Part shown: in pieces, positions 45,939 through 58,230 of the stretch | Layout: each line of letters starts with the position of its first letter | Position numbering within the stretch: position 1 is the stretch's first letter | Assembly: GCA_036936605.1 (NCBI GenBank) | Contig: JAUPFV010000005.1 | Location: 187,610,958-187,674,957 of the forward strand | Source of the DNA: Limnanthes douglasii subsp. nivea | Taxonomy: Eukaryota > Streptophyta > Magnoliopsida > Brassicales > Limnanthaceae | Length of the DNA stretch: 64,000 nt | Direction of reading: 5' to 3' | The notes under the pieces: generated by a model | Seen by the model: the letters and a program-made list of their open reading frames with translations, nothing else | Database searches by the model: none | What the model was told of the DNA's origin: nothing | Made by a program: the position numbers and the translations under genes

Positions 45939-48900
45939 TAGTATTTCTCTTAAATCCAATGGAAAAACCATATTTAGGCTAGAATGATATGTACGTGGAA
46001 ATTTTTGGTTGTTTTGCATTTCTCTATGTATGTTGACGCAATCGAATATTACAAATTTGTTCGTGCTCACACAAAGCGCCATTTGACGTTTTTGAAGCCA
46101 TACATTTTTAGCGATCCAGTCTTGACATCGAGATAAATATTATGCCATGTTATATAGATTTAGACGCATATTCATAAAAAGTAATTTATGTAGGGTCATT
46201 ACTACTCCCTAAAAATAGGTTTTTTAATTAGTAATAAATTATAATATTGACTAACTCGTGGTACCAATTTAGAGAATTGAATTTGTTTGTCATGTTCAAA
46301 ATGTTCAGGCTTCTCACGATAATAATTGTTAATTGTCATTGTTTTTTTTGTTTTTTCGTGAATTTGATAGTCATACTTTAAAATGAAAAAACATTTGCAA
46401 TTATCATCATTGTAGTTACTTTAGATAATTTGAAAAAGTTTCATATTTCTAACACATATTTTCCTCTATAACTTGTTTGTTCTACGTCGAGAAAGATTCT
46501 TTTACCATCCCAAGTTGATCGATCGCCTTGAAAGAGATGACTCATATCATCCCAAGTTGATCGATCGCCTTGAAAGAGATGACTCATATAGAAAAATCAA
46601 TGGTATCTATTTTCTGGTTGAGTCTCCACCATGTATTTGTTGAGTTTGATTCACCGTTTGCTTCTTCCTCATTTTCTGGTTGGGCTCGCCTTTTTTTATT
46701 TCCTTTTTTATTTGCAATTTTTTTTCATTTTTTTTATACCACCACCAACGTTAGTGTTAACTACGACACATTCAGGATTGTACCTGCAAGCTTCGATTCT
46801 TGCTGAATTCAACGACATTAAGGTGATTCTAACTTTTATTTGTGTTTTTTAGCAAATTGATTTTCTATGTATCTCTTATGGTATCCATTATAATCTAGAA
46901 CTTTTTTTAAACTATGATTTTCATATTTAGATTTTAGAGTTTCATCTCTAGATTTTGGGTATTTTATCTATTTCAATTTAGTTAATTTTTATAGTCCGGT
47001 TGTTATTGTTAAATTTACTGTGGTTTAGATTTCTACCTCTTTTAATCCAGCAAAATTTTAAATTGAATTATATTGTTTTTTTTCGGTATTTGTATATTTT
47101 TTTTGGACGACATTGTTGGTTTCAACTTTTCCAATAATAATTCTGTTTTTTTAATCATATAACCCACAGTTATATTTTATTTATATCATTGCATTATTAA
47201 TTTGAGTTAGATTTTTATAAATGTTATTTTTCTTTTTATTTTTATAAATTCCAGATAATTCTTTTACTCGTCTGCGATAAAAAAAAATATATGCCATGAC
47301 CTTATTAAAAAATATATTCCTATTTGATGGGTTAAAATACAAAAGAAATTAAATTAAATTGAATTAGCTGCATCATCTTAGATCCTCCTATTTGTCGGCG
47401 GGCCATGATCTGCCTTGTCAACTAATATTGCATATATCTATTACCTAAACAATCAAATTTCTACTAAATATAATACTTTCCAAACAACATGAGTAATGTA
47501 CTCCAATTCCTCTTCCCATTCACCTTTTTCCATAAAAAAAGCTCATTAACATAAGGGAAAGGAATAATTAAGTGAGCTAACATATATCAGAAAAAATTGT
47601 ATGCAAGGAAATATTTTGGAATAACCTTTAAATTTTAAAATACCATTTTTAAACTAGTTGAGGTTTGATATATTCTTTTAACCAAACTCCGTTATTTATA
47701 AAGAAAAACTAAAATTTAAAAATATGTATTTTTGGTTCAAAATAAAACTTTTTCTAAACGAAATTGTTTAAAAAATTTAATACAAACTTATCATGGAATT
47801 TATTGTTTTATATTTTTTATAATATAGTTTCAATAAAAAATATCTGATAAATATATAATTTTTTTAAGAATAAAATATATTATGCAATTTTTAGAACTTT
47901 TACAACAATTTTTCAAAACCATTTACTTTAAATGGTAAAAATAAAATTCAGTTAAACATAGAAAACAATCAACCGTAAAACTAAAAGTGAAGTCAAATCG
48001 TGAATAATTTTTTTTTAAAACATTAAGAAATGATATTTTTTCCAGATTTATTTAAATTTTTATTTATTTAATTTTCTAATTATAAAATATATATTGATAG
48101 ATCGTAATATAAATTTAGACTTATAAGATAAAATCTAAAACTTAAGATATTATTTAAAAGTTATATTTTTTTAATGTTTTTTTTTGTTTTATTCAGTATT
48201 GATAAAATAATTTTTTTATTATTTTTTTTAAATTTTAAAAAAACTACTAAATAAATTATGAATAAAATCGTACAACACGTTATAATTTTCGATTTTATAA
48301 TAACCGGCTTCATATTTCAACGGAAGTCGTATAAGATTCAAATTTAGATCAACAAGTTCAAAATTGAGATCCGCATACACTAGATTTTCTAACAAAAAAA
48401 ACAATAATGCATGTAAATTCATACACTAAATGTGCAGCCGAGGTATGATAAGAATAGGAGAAAACATTATATTTAACAGTACTGTATTCGAAACGAAACA
48501 AAACTTCAAAAAAAACCAAAACCTTGAATAAAAACCTCAAACGAAAAAATATAAGAAAAGAAATACATACATGATGTCGGTCTCTTTAAAAAAACCTCTA
48601 AGCGCTAAAACAAAAAATTAGATTTTTGAGAGAAAAATAGTGTCAATCTCTTATTCTCTTATAATACATATTGTCAATGAAAAAATTACAAAGCTCTAAC
48701 AAAATCTTAGATATGACTAAGAATGAAAAAAATATGTAAAAAAAAAATACATAATGGCAGTAAAACTTTAATCATGACCAATGTTATGTAGTATGTTCTA
48801 TGTATATAAATCTAAAAGCTTGATTAAACCTTACGTCTGCTTTTCCAAAATCCCAAATTTAGGTTTCGGATATTCTATATTATTTTGAATCAAATTAAAA

Positions 48901-49409
48901 TAAGAGAAAACAAAAAAATACAAATAATAATAATAAACAAATGTTTACCGATTTAAAAAAAACAAGCTTGTTGTCTTCTTCTTGATCACTGTTGCTCTTG
49001 TGTTGTTGTATCAACTATCTCTGCCATCACCTCGATTATATCTCACAAAACAGAATTTGTTAAGTTTTGTTACAACAGAAATATACTCTAAAAAATGAAA
49101 GATAACTCTCTCACACACATTAACTCTTATTTATGTACTAGGGTTTTAAAAATGGAAATAGACTCAAAAAAAACAAGACCTATAACAATTTAAAACAACC
49201 CAACCTAGAGAATAATACCTAAATAAACATATAACAACTAAAAGTAAAATAAATATCTTATTAGATAAATATATTAATATATATAAATTCGATGTAGGAT
49301 TATAAATTTTAAACTACGCCTAAAGACTCATCTCTCCCGCTCAAAAAAAAATATAAAATAATTTATTATTTTATATATTATATTATTTATATATCTCTAT
49401 TTACAACGA
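45939..49409. other. AT-rich spacer
   Basis: Very AT-rich DNA without a supportable gene. It holds a perfect 42-bp tandem duplication at 46506-46589. The 45939-46130 stretch has a faint copia-like phrase (EIFGCFAFLYV) too short to annotate. The 47000-49400 part is A/T-run rich with no visible ordered structure. Confidence 0.65.
46506..46589. repeat. Perfect 42-bp tandem duplication
   Basis: Two identical 42-bp copies start CATCCCAAGTTGATCGATCG, at 46506 and 46548. Absence of any difference implies a recent event compared with the heavily diverged repeats around it. Confidence 0.97.
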
Positions 49410-49900
49410 AAAATTGATGATTATGATTCTATGAAGAACTATTTACAATATTCCCGACATTTTACTAGATGCTTAATTTATGTATGTGAAGGATAAAAGA
49501 CATGAGTTTCAATGGAGCATAACTCAAATAACTCAAATAGTACTATAAAATAGTAAAGGGAAAAAAGAATTTAAAAAAGTGACCAGCCAAAAATGTTTAG
49601 AGTGTAGTGTCATAAATTAAGGTTTTTAGTATTTCTATTTAGTAAGCTAAATTAATTAAATTAACTAGTTGTCTTTGAATAAATCCAAACTTGTTAATCC
49701 ATCACGCTAAGTATCATCTCTTATTAAATCAATTATTTAATTAATTCTTAAGTTGTAAATGTACTAGGCAGTTTATGAGATCATATCGTTTATGACCTAA
49801 AATATCTAAAGTGCTGGATTCACGGATCATCCCTCAATATCCACAATTAAGTCAATCATTATATATTATATATGTACTATGTATTTGTTAAACAAATCCC
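49410..49900 (+). repeat. Dispersed repeat family B, copy 1
   Basis: This segment aligns by eye with 57005-57480 in the same orientation. Shared blocks include GATAAAAGA..GAGT near 49487, TAACTAGT...GAATAAA-CCAAACTT-TTAAT near 49663, and AAGTGCTGGATTCACG near 49810. Both are non-coding and diverged. The family is unidentified. Confidence 0.6.
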
Positions 49901-49935
49901 ACTATTAGAGAGGAGGGCTAATTGATTAATTGATC

Positions 49936-50115
49936 ATTAATTGGAAAGGTCAAGAGATTAATTTAACATTAATTAAGAAAACCAAGAGTTTAGTTTGATA
50001 TTAATTGGTAAAACCAAAAGATTAATTAATTAAAAATACCAAAAATGTTAATTTGACATTAATTGAGACGATCACGAGATTAACTCGGAAGACCATGAGA
50101 TTATTTGGGAGAAAA
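49936..50115. repeat. 32-bp tandem array
   Basis: ATTAATT-starting units begin at 49936, 49968, 50000 and 50058, and the third is followed by a 26-bp partial unit. Each contains a (G/A)ACCAAGAGATTAATTT-like phrase. The array abuts or overlaps the presumed 5' LTR of copia element 1, so that LTR's start cannot be fixed. Confidence 0.85.
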
Positions 50116-50246
50116 TCAAGATATTATCAATGTGGATAATTATTATTTCTTTATATGTTTAACCTACTAATATACTATAAAATATAGTCCAACAAAAAAA
50201 ATTTAAAAAAACATTCCACTAAATTCTCTTTATAATCTTTCTAACA

Positions 50247-50260
50247 TGTTATCAAATTAA
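50247..50260 (+). promoter_or_regulatory. Decayed primer-binding site (copia 1)
   Basis: TGTTATCAAATTAA follows TCTTTCTAACA. It resembles the tRNA-iMet site TGGTATCAGAGC with several substitutions. Confidence 0.45.
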
Positions 50261-50289
50261 TGTTCTTCGATATCTCAGAATTCCGAAAA

Positions 50290-50600
50290 CATTCATCTTC
50301 TAGCAAAAACAAAAAATTGGCCAACCTTCAATCAAATAAGCCACCTTTTAAATTAGCCAACATTTATCTTTCAAAAACACAAACCAAATAGTAGCCTACC
50401 TTCACTCAAATAAGCCAATCTTTAAATTAGCCAACATTTATCTTTCAAAAATACAAACCAAAATTAGCCAACATTCATCTTCCAAAAGTACAAACCAAAA
50501 TTAGACCACAGTCATTTTCCAAACGACAAACGAAAATTAGCTAACATTCATCTTCCAAAAATACAAACCAAAATTACTATTCATCTTCAATATTTCAAAT
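50290..50600. repeat. 37-bp tandem array in copia 1 leader
   Basis: The marker AATTAG occurs at 50351, 50425, 50462, 50499 and 50535, and a decayed one at 50572. Spacings are 74, 37, 37, 36 and 37. The unit reads AATTAGCCAACATTCATCTT then CCAAAAATACAAACCAA. It lies just downstream of the primer-binding site. Confidence 0.9.
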
Positions 50601-50639
50601 TAAAAACACAAATCAAAAGTTTCAGTAAATAATTTAGGT

Positions 50640-52441
50640 ATTACTAGAAACAACAACGAAAATACTCTTAATTACAACAAAATTGTGACTGAATAAATAC
50701 TATACAAGTTTTTAATGCTATTAATGACATGTATGAAGTCGTTGGGAGAGATGTCTTGAAATAAGATCACATTAAATCAACTGAATCAACCTATGAAATG
50801 GTGGAAGAGATATAGTCAAACTAAAAATCTTGAAGCCAACAACCAGCAATGAAGTTATTCAATCATCATGAGAAATCAGAACAAGACTAACATCAAAATT
50901 AGTAGGCTTAAAAACAAACCAAAATCAAAAGAAAATGGACGAAGTGGTCATATACTAGGATCCACTGGAAATCCTCATTACTAGAGGATAAATCCAAGTT
51001 AAAATGTACACGTTGGGGAATGCACAACATGCTAAGGAGAATTGTTTTCAGTTGGTGGGGTACTCAGAATGATGGGAAGACAACCACAAGAAAAGCTAGA
51101 CAGATGTCACTGAACATCCTAAAGGTCACCTCAGACAGTGACAACAGTGAATAGACAAAAAAATAAAAGAGGTAATAATGGACAACAAGGCTTTGCAGGA
51201 CTATGTCATTGAGGTAAAATAATAAAATGAATTCTGGATTATGGGGATACATAATAATGAACCATTAGATTATTTTTGAACGAGTACCACCTTTAAAGGC
51301 TCATGCTGAAATTACGAATTAGGGTTTAGCCAAATTCAGCGGAGAATGATCTATAGTTATTTCTCCATAGTTAAAAAGAAAAAAAATGCCTCTACGTTCA
51401 ACTACTTTATTGGAAACTCTTTTCCTTAGTTCATGTAACACATGAATGGAATGGTGTAGTACTGGTATATCTTTAGTTTTTCTTTTTACAGGAAATTCAT
51501 ACGAATGAGATCATTGGGCGTGATACTGAGCGTGAATGTCTCTATTACGTTGATGATGGTATTGACCAGAGATAAACTTATTTTCTCACGGGAGATCTGA
51601 TAGAAAATTTTGGTTGTGAAACCAGCAGCTAGGTCATCACTCCCTTGGTTATCTTCATTCTCTATTTCCTGCAATTTTAAGAACAATGGTACCCAATTGT
51701 CATGTGAAACTTGTTTATTGGAACAAATTCATCGAAATTATTTTAACTCAAGTAATACTCAAGTTAAGTTTATATTTTTTTAATATAGTCAAATGTGTGA
51801 GGGCCTGAATCATACTCTAATAAGAATGGTTTTCAATATTTTGTGTTATTTTTTGATGACTTATCTCGCATGACTTCGGTATAATTTATAAAATATAAAT
51901 CTAAAATGTATGGTAAATTTATTAATTTTTCCAAATGATCGAAACCCAATTCAACTAGAAAATCAAAATTCATTAGTTCGATAATTGAGGGGAATATGTT
52001 AACCATGATATGAGATTTTTTTGTAAAAAATATCTTATTCATTAAAAATCTTGCCAAAATACACACAAAAAAACGGAGTTGTGGAACAGAAAAATCAAAT
52101 TCTTATTAAAATGTCTAGATCTATGATGACTGAGTCTAATATTCTCAAACACTTATCGTCTGAAACTATTGCCACATCAGCATATTTAGTTAATCGTTTG
52201 CCTCTAAAAAATCTTGGCCATAAAACCCTACTGTCAAATCCTAGAAACCCAAACAAATATACCATATACCTTAACTCTCCCACCTTATATCTTTGGTTAT
52301 TTTGTATATTTTCATGTTCTAAAAGGTGATCAATCTAAACTTGATATTTTTTTCCATAAAATGAGTTTTATGGGTTATAGAGTTCATCAAAATGACATCA
52401 GTGTTATAATCTCGTCAATCATCGCATCTATGTCACCATGA
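50640..52441 (+). pseudogene. Copia 1 gag, protease and integrase remnants
   Basis: Gag ends in a knuckle-like region (about 51003-51100): KCTRWG, then in the next frame CFQLVGYSEWWED, matching the copia CX2C...H...C pattern with one Cys replaced by Trp. Protease remains only as a faint trace near 51235. The pre-integrase region is visible as QEIHTNEIIGRDTERE and CLYYVDDG (51490-51560). The integrase end is NGVVEQKNQILIKMSRSMM, then ATSAYLVNRLPLKNL (52072-52220), followed by FGYFVYFHVLKGDQSKLD (52287-52345). Stops are frequent. Confidence 0.8.
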
Positions 52442-52779
52442 ATTGTGACTTTTTGAGTTAGATTTCTATTACTTTACCTAACCTCGTGTTCAGGAGGAGA
52501 CCAAAAATAACTCACTAGGTTGTTTAAATGCCTTGATATTATATATGTTTTATCCATAGAGCCGCCCATAAAAATAGAACATACCAATGACTTCATACCT
52601 ACTAGTAATCAACCTTCAAATAATATCCTATAAGAGTTAAGTGAACCACCCAGTCCAATTGTTTCACATATAATTGACGATTATGTAAATATTAAAAGTA
52701 GTGTAGAAATTCCCAAAGAAATTAGATATGTTTTTCCTCGTAAGAATACTACTCACCCAAACATGTTTCCTAAGCCAAC

Positions 52780-53224
52780 ATATATCATGTAGGAAACTTG
52801 GTTAGATAGAGCATGCCAGAAGAGTTCAAGGCAGTCACTACGGTTCTCTACACCCAATAAATTCCAAAGACTGTCCAAGAATAAAAATAAGAGAATAAGT
52901 GAAGGTCGGCCATGAATATCAAAATGGATTCCCTTGTAAAATATAGTACTTGGGGAAAACGAAAACTTTCAGGAGTAAAAAAAACTGGTCGGATGTAAAT
53001 GAGTATTCACTATGAAACACAAAGCTGATGGAACCACAAAACAACACAAGGTTTGACTTGTGGAAAAATCGTACATACAAACATATGGAATTGATGATTA
53101 TGAAACCTTTCCTCTAGTGAAAGGGATAGACACAATTTGAGTTTTATTCTTAAGTGCAACAAACAAAAGCTGGCCACTTCACCAGCTCGATGTAAAAATC
53201 GCATTCCTTCATGGAGATATGAAA

Positions 53225-53293
<69 letters not shown>

Positions 53294-54425
53294 TGTTCCA
53301 CCAGGATTCTCTAATGGGTTCTGGAAAAATGAAGTATGTCGACTTCAGAAGTCACTATATGGGCTTAACCAGTCCCCACGAGTATGGTTTGAAAGATTAC
53401 TACGGTGATGAAATGGTACGGGTACAAAGTGAGTCGCTCTGATCATACTTTATTTTTGAAATAAGATAACATGATCACTTATTTACTAATCTATGCAGAT
53501 GACATGATTATAGTAGGAAGCAACATTAAAGATATTGCAAGGCTAAGGAAGAACTTGTTCACATAATTTGAAATTAAAAATCTAGAAGGGTTACATAAAT
53601 TTTTATGAATCAAGGTTCTACGTTCTAGCAAATGGATATTTATATCCCAAAGGAAGTATATTGTTAATTTACGTGAAAAAACATGAAGGGTTGATTGTAA
53701 ACCAATCGGGACTCCAATGCAGGTTATTCATTAGCTTAGAATGGTCGAAGGTGTTGACTTGGTAAAAAGATAAAGATATCAACGAGTAATTGGAAAACTA
53801 ATTTATTTGGCACATATTCGACCATACATAGCATATGCAGTTATGGTTGTAAATCAGTTTATGCACCAACCAAAATTGGATCATATGGAAGCAGTAATGA
53901 GGATAATATGGTATTTAGAATACATGTCTAGGAAAACTGTTATGTTCAAAAGAAATGAGCACCTAGATGTTAAAGCATACACTCATGAAGTTTAGCCTGT
54001 TAATCGAAATGATCGCAGGTTTATATCAGGGTACTTTACGCTAATTAAGGGGAAACTTAGTGGCATTGAGAAGTAAGAAGGAGAAAGTAGTGGCACTTTC
54101 GAGTGTTAAGGTGGAATTTTAGGGAGTAACGAAAATCTTATGGATCAAGAAATTAATGGTTGGATTTGGATTTTCACCATGTCTTCTGAGTTAACTAAGA
54201 CGTGACAATAAAGCAACATAAAGTATCTCATAGAATCATGGTCAACATGACAGAATTAAACATGTGGAAGTAGATCGACATTTTATAAAGAACAAATAGA
54301 AGATTGTACAATTGAACTTCCTTTGTTAAGATCGGAAGACCAACTAGCAGACAACCTTACGAAAGCTTTAACGTGGATTTTTTTACTAATGTTTTAAGAT
54401 AGTTGAGTATTAGAAATCTGGCTAT
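52780..54425 (+). pseudogene. Copia 1 reverse transcriptase and RNase H
   Basis: RT motifs in order: KHKADGTTKQHKV, QTYGIDDYETFPLV, WPLHQLDVKIAFLHGDMKE (ending 53227), an (AT)n insertion, DVPPGFSNGFW, VCRLQKSLYGLNQSPRVWFE (53334-53395), YADDMI (53492-53509; the usual Y-V-D-D has Ala for Val), and HIRPYIAYAVMVVNQFMHQP (53810-53870). RNase H: MFKRNEHLDVKAYTHEV, SEDQLADNLTKAL (about 54330-54370). The catalytic Asp pair survives. Numerous stops and frameshifts make it inactive. Confidence 0.88.
53227..53291. repeat. (AT)n microsatellite inside copia RT
   Basis: About 32 AT units fill the place where the conserved E-E/K-V-Y-M-D/x-VPPGF phrase should be. The run has 64 bases between the codons for Glu and Asp, which is not a multiple of three, so it shifts the frame. 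Confidence 0.95.
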
Positions 54426-54430
54426 CCAAC

Positions 54431-54441
54431 TTGAGGGGGAG
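54431..54441 (+). promoter_or_regulatory. Polypurine tract (copia 1)
   Basis: TTGAGGGGGAG directly precedes the TGTTAAAG start of the presumed 3' LTR. Confidence 0.7.
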
Positions 54442-55063
54442 TGTTAAAGATTACAATTATTATAGAGGAAGATCATTAGTTAACCTGAGCTACATCAAGA
54501 GTTCAATTGTCAAAACATATTAAATCTTTTTTATCTCTTAAATTTCTAAATTATTATTGAGATGTTAACTAAGAAAACGTATCTCAAATTACATCAAGCA
54601 ATCAAAGATTTGTCGTTTCTATATCATAATGTTTTAACATGTCAATAATATATGTCTTTTGTGACAAACCCACAAAATTATCAAGATTAATCTTAATATA
54701 CAAGATGTCTAACATAGAAATTTTAGATTTAATTTAATGAATTAAAAATCCATGGTGGCACGCAACATGTCATTATATCTAATAAAATGACAAGTAACTC
54801 TAAATTTTAATCCATTAATGTTTGTAATACTCTACTAAGTTAAACTCAAAGACAAAAAAATATTACAACTTTGATAAACTATTATATAATCAATGAGACA
54901 CTTAAATTAAACAAATCATAACAGGAATTTTTAATTGCTATAGATTGTTGACTCTATTAGATCTCAGTATGATTGTTATAGTTTACAAACATATTACTCT
55001 ATATGTGGGGTAGTTAACTTTTGCAACTTATAATTCTTAATTAATAGAGTTGTTGAGTTGTAG

Positions 55064-55094
<31 letters not shown>

Positions 55095-57004
55095 AATTTT
55101 CTTAATGTTACAATTTAGAAATATTTTATATCAATGTATATTTATTGAAACTTAATTTTAAAGTGTGCAAGATGTGCAATAATTGTCTTAAACTCTTTTT
55201 TGGAAAATTTAAAATATAAGTTCTCTTAAAATGTCAATCTTTTCACATGTAATAGAACTTATTTGGTGTACACCTTATAAATATCTTAACGAGATTTTAC
55301 ATCAATTTTTATTGTTGTTACAATAATTTAAAATTAAACATTAAAAATCTGAATGTGAACCTATAGAAGCTTAAACTAAATTCTCCATTTAAATCATAAT
55401 ATTTTTTAATGTTCTTATAGAACTATTACAGTGTTACATGAACTAAACATTAATTATTTTGTTTCACCATAACAGATTTTAGAGTTATTGTAAAGCTTCT
55501 TATGGCGTTAGACAAGCTAAAACTGGATTCTTTTATTGCATCATAAAGAATCTCAATGTCTTTATAAAAGTATATATGATATTACAAAACTTGAAAGTGG
55601 ATTCTTCTTTAAGATACTATCCTAAGTTAAGTTTGAAAATTTTATTAAGGATGTTGAGTTTGTTCGTCGTGAACAACAAATGATTAATCTTAAGTAGGAA
55701 TTTGAATGTTGATTTCTGGTTTAGAAATACAAAGATGATCAGTAATGAATAATCATATTCTTTTTGTTTGATTAGAGCATAAACGCACATGAATACAGAG
55801 ATATAATATTAATATTTGAGATAAACATGTACAAATAACATTAATTATATTCTTCTTGGAATAAGTATCTAATTGTATAACTAGAGCATAAACGCACAAC
55901 ACTTAATCTTAATTATTGCATGAATAACATAAAAGGGTTAAATTAATCAAGTTGTAACTTTTGGAAATTAATCATATGTATTAGCTCGTCATGATTATTA
56001 ATGTAGATGGTTGGTGCAAGCACACTCAATATTACCTCCACAAACAATAAGTTAAGAAAGATAATGTTGGTTCAAAGCCAAATCTAAAAATAGTCAAGCC
56101 TTTTGTTGATGTCATACTTGAGTATTTTATGGTATACTAAACGAATGATTCAACATAAAAATGAGTTGTTCATGAGTATAGTGCATGTACACGCAACAAT
56201 TATATCATGCAATGGGTATTCACCATAAAACAAATAAGTATCATTTTATGGTGTACATGTAAAAGTTAGAAATATATAATCAAGAAAAAATAAAATATTA
56301 AGAACTGGATTGATTTATTGCAGGTTTAAGGGGTTTTTTTTGCAGAAAACACACATATAAATACAAAAATAAATTAAAAGTAAACTGGATTGGTTTGTTG
56401 TAGGTATGAATGAGTTTAGTACAACAAACACACACATTGCATAAACTGATGTTCTAAAACCGAATGACTCACCTATTCAAAATTATAACTAAATGATAAC
56501 GTAGATATCTGATATTTAGGTGTAATAAAAAAATAATGACTTGATTTGAATAACCAAGCACCAATTTATGACGCTCTGAAGTTAGACACTCATGTTGTTT
56601 TTGCACAATTGATGTGCACACCAAAATCGAAAATATCAATTTCATTCTGTATTATAGATCTTTTGTTCGAATTTCATGCCTGAATATTTGATTAATAAAC
56701 CAAGTGTATGCTCTGAATTGCACCACTCAATCCTAAACACTCATACAATATTCTTTATCCTTAAATAAGCAATTAGGTCACGTAATCAGAAATCAATTTA
56801 TGAGTTTTCTCCTAAAATGAATCAATTTTGCAATTGGAAGTTTGGGAGACTCAATTGATATTCTTTCATCTCTAAAACATGGATTAGATCAGACATCTTA
56901 GATACCTACGAGGTTATAAACCCTAAACAACGTATGAGGGCTAATGTATCCAATTTTAAAGATGAGCGAGAAAAATAGAAGATAACTTAAAGTGAAGTAT
57001 TATT
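54442..57004. other. Presumed copia 1 3' LTR and AT-rich spacer
   Basis: The 3' LTR begins TGTTAAAGATTACAATTATT, but its end could not be fixed. The rest is AT-rich non-coding DNA with an (AT)n run at 55064-55092. No gene or ordered repeat is visible. Confidence 0.55.
55064..55092. repeat. (AT)n microsatellite
   Basis: About 14 AT units in non-coding DNA. Confidence 0.95.
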
Positions 57005-57480
57005 GATTCTGATTTTATGATGAACCAGTTAAGGTGATTTTTGTAGTTTGTTATTTGCTTCATTTCTATCTTCGAAAGATAAAAGATAGGAGTCTTATTG
57101 GAGTGGTAACTTAAGAAGCACTATATAAATGATAGAGAAATAAGAATAAAATAGAATTGAGAGAAAATACATATCTACCGTGCTTAGAATGTACACTCCT
57201 TGGTTAAAGTTGTTATACGATTATTAATATTTATTTAGTGAATTTATTTTACTAAAGTAACTAGTAGACTCCGAATAAACCCAAACTTATTAATTTATCC
57301 ATTTAACTCTCATTTATTATCAAATGAATAATTTGTTTAATTTTTAAGTTACTACGGTCCGATGAACTTTCCATTGCAGAGGACCATAATCTTTATTGGA
57401 CTTTTATATCTCAATAAGTAAAGTGTTGGATTAATGAGTTTTCTCTCAACTTGAAAATTTACCTAAGTAATATACGCACT
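57005..57480 (+). repeat. Dispersed repeat family B, copy 2
   Basis: Aligns with 49410-49900 in the same orientation. Shared blocks: GATTCTGATTTTATGATGAACC, GATAAAAGATAGGAGT, TAACTAGTAGACTCCGAATAAA, and AAGTGTTGGATTAATGAG. Non-coding, family unknown. Confidence 0.6.
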
Positions 57481-57779
57481 ATACCTTCATGATAATTATT
57501 AGGGTAAGATACTGATAAACACCTCGGAAAAATTAAAATTACCGATAACCATTTGGGATTTTGAAGTTTACACAAAACCACCTGCAACATAAATGCTTAT
57601 AACAAGACCCCTCAACACACAAAACAACGTACTACTTCAACAATTAGTTATTTTTTTTCCTTCAAAACTTCATATCAAACCCTAACTCAAAAATAATAAT
57701 CTAAATACACATATATTTCTATTGTTTAAAGACGAACAAAACGAAATCCATAAGTGATATTTTTGGATAATTATTTATT

Positions 57780-58230
57780 TGTTTTCCTATTTTTCCAACC
57801 AAACTGCATGTAATTACGCAACTGGAACACAATTGTTTTTGTTTTTTAGTAGCCAAATTACACATAATTCTGCAACTGGAACACAATTGTTTATTCGAGA
57901 CTCATTTCACCACCAAAGTCTTATTTACACAAGTATTTTCTTCTTATTTACGCAACTTATTTTGCATGTAATTTCGCAACTAAACACAATTGCTTTTTTC
58001 ACAACCAGAATCCTATTTACGCCATTATTGTTTTCTTATTTACGCAACTCATTTGCACATAATTCTGCAACTGTATCACATTTGGTTTTTTACAACCCAA
58101 TTACACGTAGTTCCACAACTAAAACATAATTGTTTTTTCGCAATCCAATTACACGTAATTCTGCAACCAGAACACATGTGTTTTTTCAGGCCTGTTACAC
58201 AACCTAATTACATATAATTACGCAACTAAA
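57780..58230 (+). repeat. Dispersed repeat family A, 50-bp-spaced array
   Basis: The marker TAATTNCGCAAC or TAATTCTGCAAC recurs at 57811, 57865, 57969, 58060, 58108, 58156 and 58215. It is usually followed by GAACACAATTGTTTTTT and a TCGCAACC-like phrase. Spacing is 48-59, or about twice that where a unit is missing. The open frames here (57779-58129, 57990-58217) are by-products of the repeat. An inverted copy of the family is at 7960-8200. Confidence 0.85.

Larger units (their letters stand above)
50247..54442 (+). mobile_element. Ty1/copia element 1, old and degenerate
   Basis: A decayed primer-binding site at about 50247 is followed by a repeat-rich leader, a gag zinc knuckle, protease/integrase remnants, RT and RNase H, and a polypurine tract before a TGTTAAAG LTR start at 54442. 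The protein order, with integrase before RT, identifies the copia superfamily. LTR sequences have diverged so far that only weak similarity is seen between 50047-50246 and the DNA after 54442. Confidence 0.82.

Noticed and set aside
45939..46130. Possible copia integrase scrap (EIFGCFAFLYV).
   Set aside because: Only one short phrase resembles the family, with a stop following. Not enough to annotate.
46570..46852. Two overlapping hydrophobic open frames that could be a small membrane protein.
   Set aside because: Composition is driven by T-rich DNA (Phe/Leu). There is no start context, splice signal or homology to support a gene.
51064..52283. Minus-strand open frames across copia 1.
   Set aside because: The plus strand carries the ordered gag-protease-integrase motifs. 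The minus frames are shadows.
57779..58217. Two open frames with repeated peptide phrases (CNYATGTQLF-like).
   Set aside because: They arise from the 50-bp-spaced DNA repeat. There is no promoter, and no domain or homology is recognised. The repeated peptide follows the DNA periodicity.
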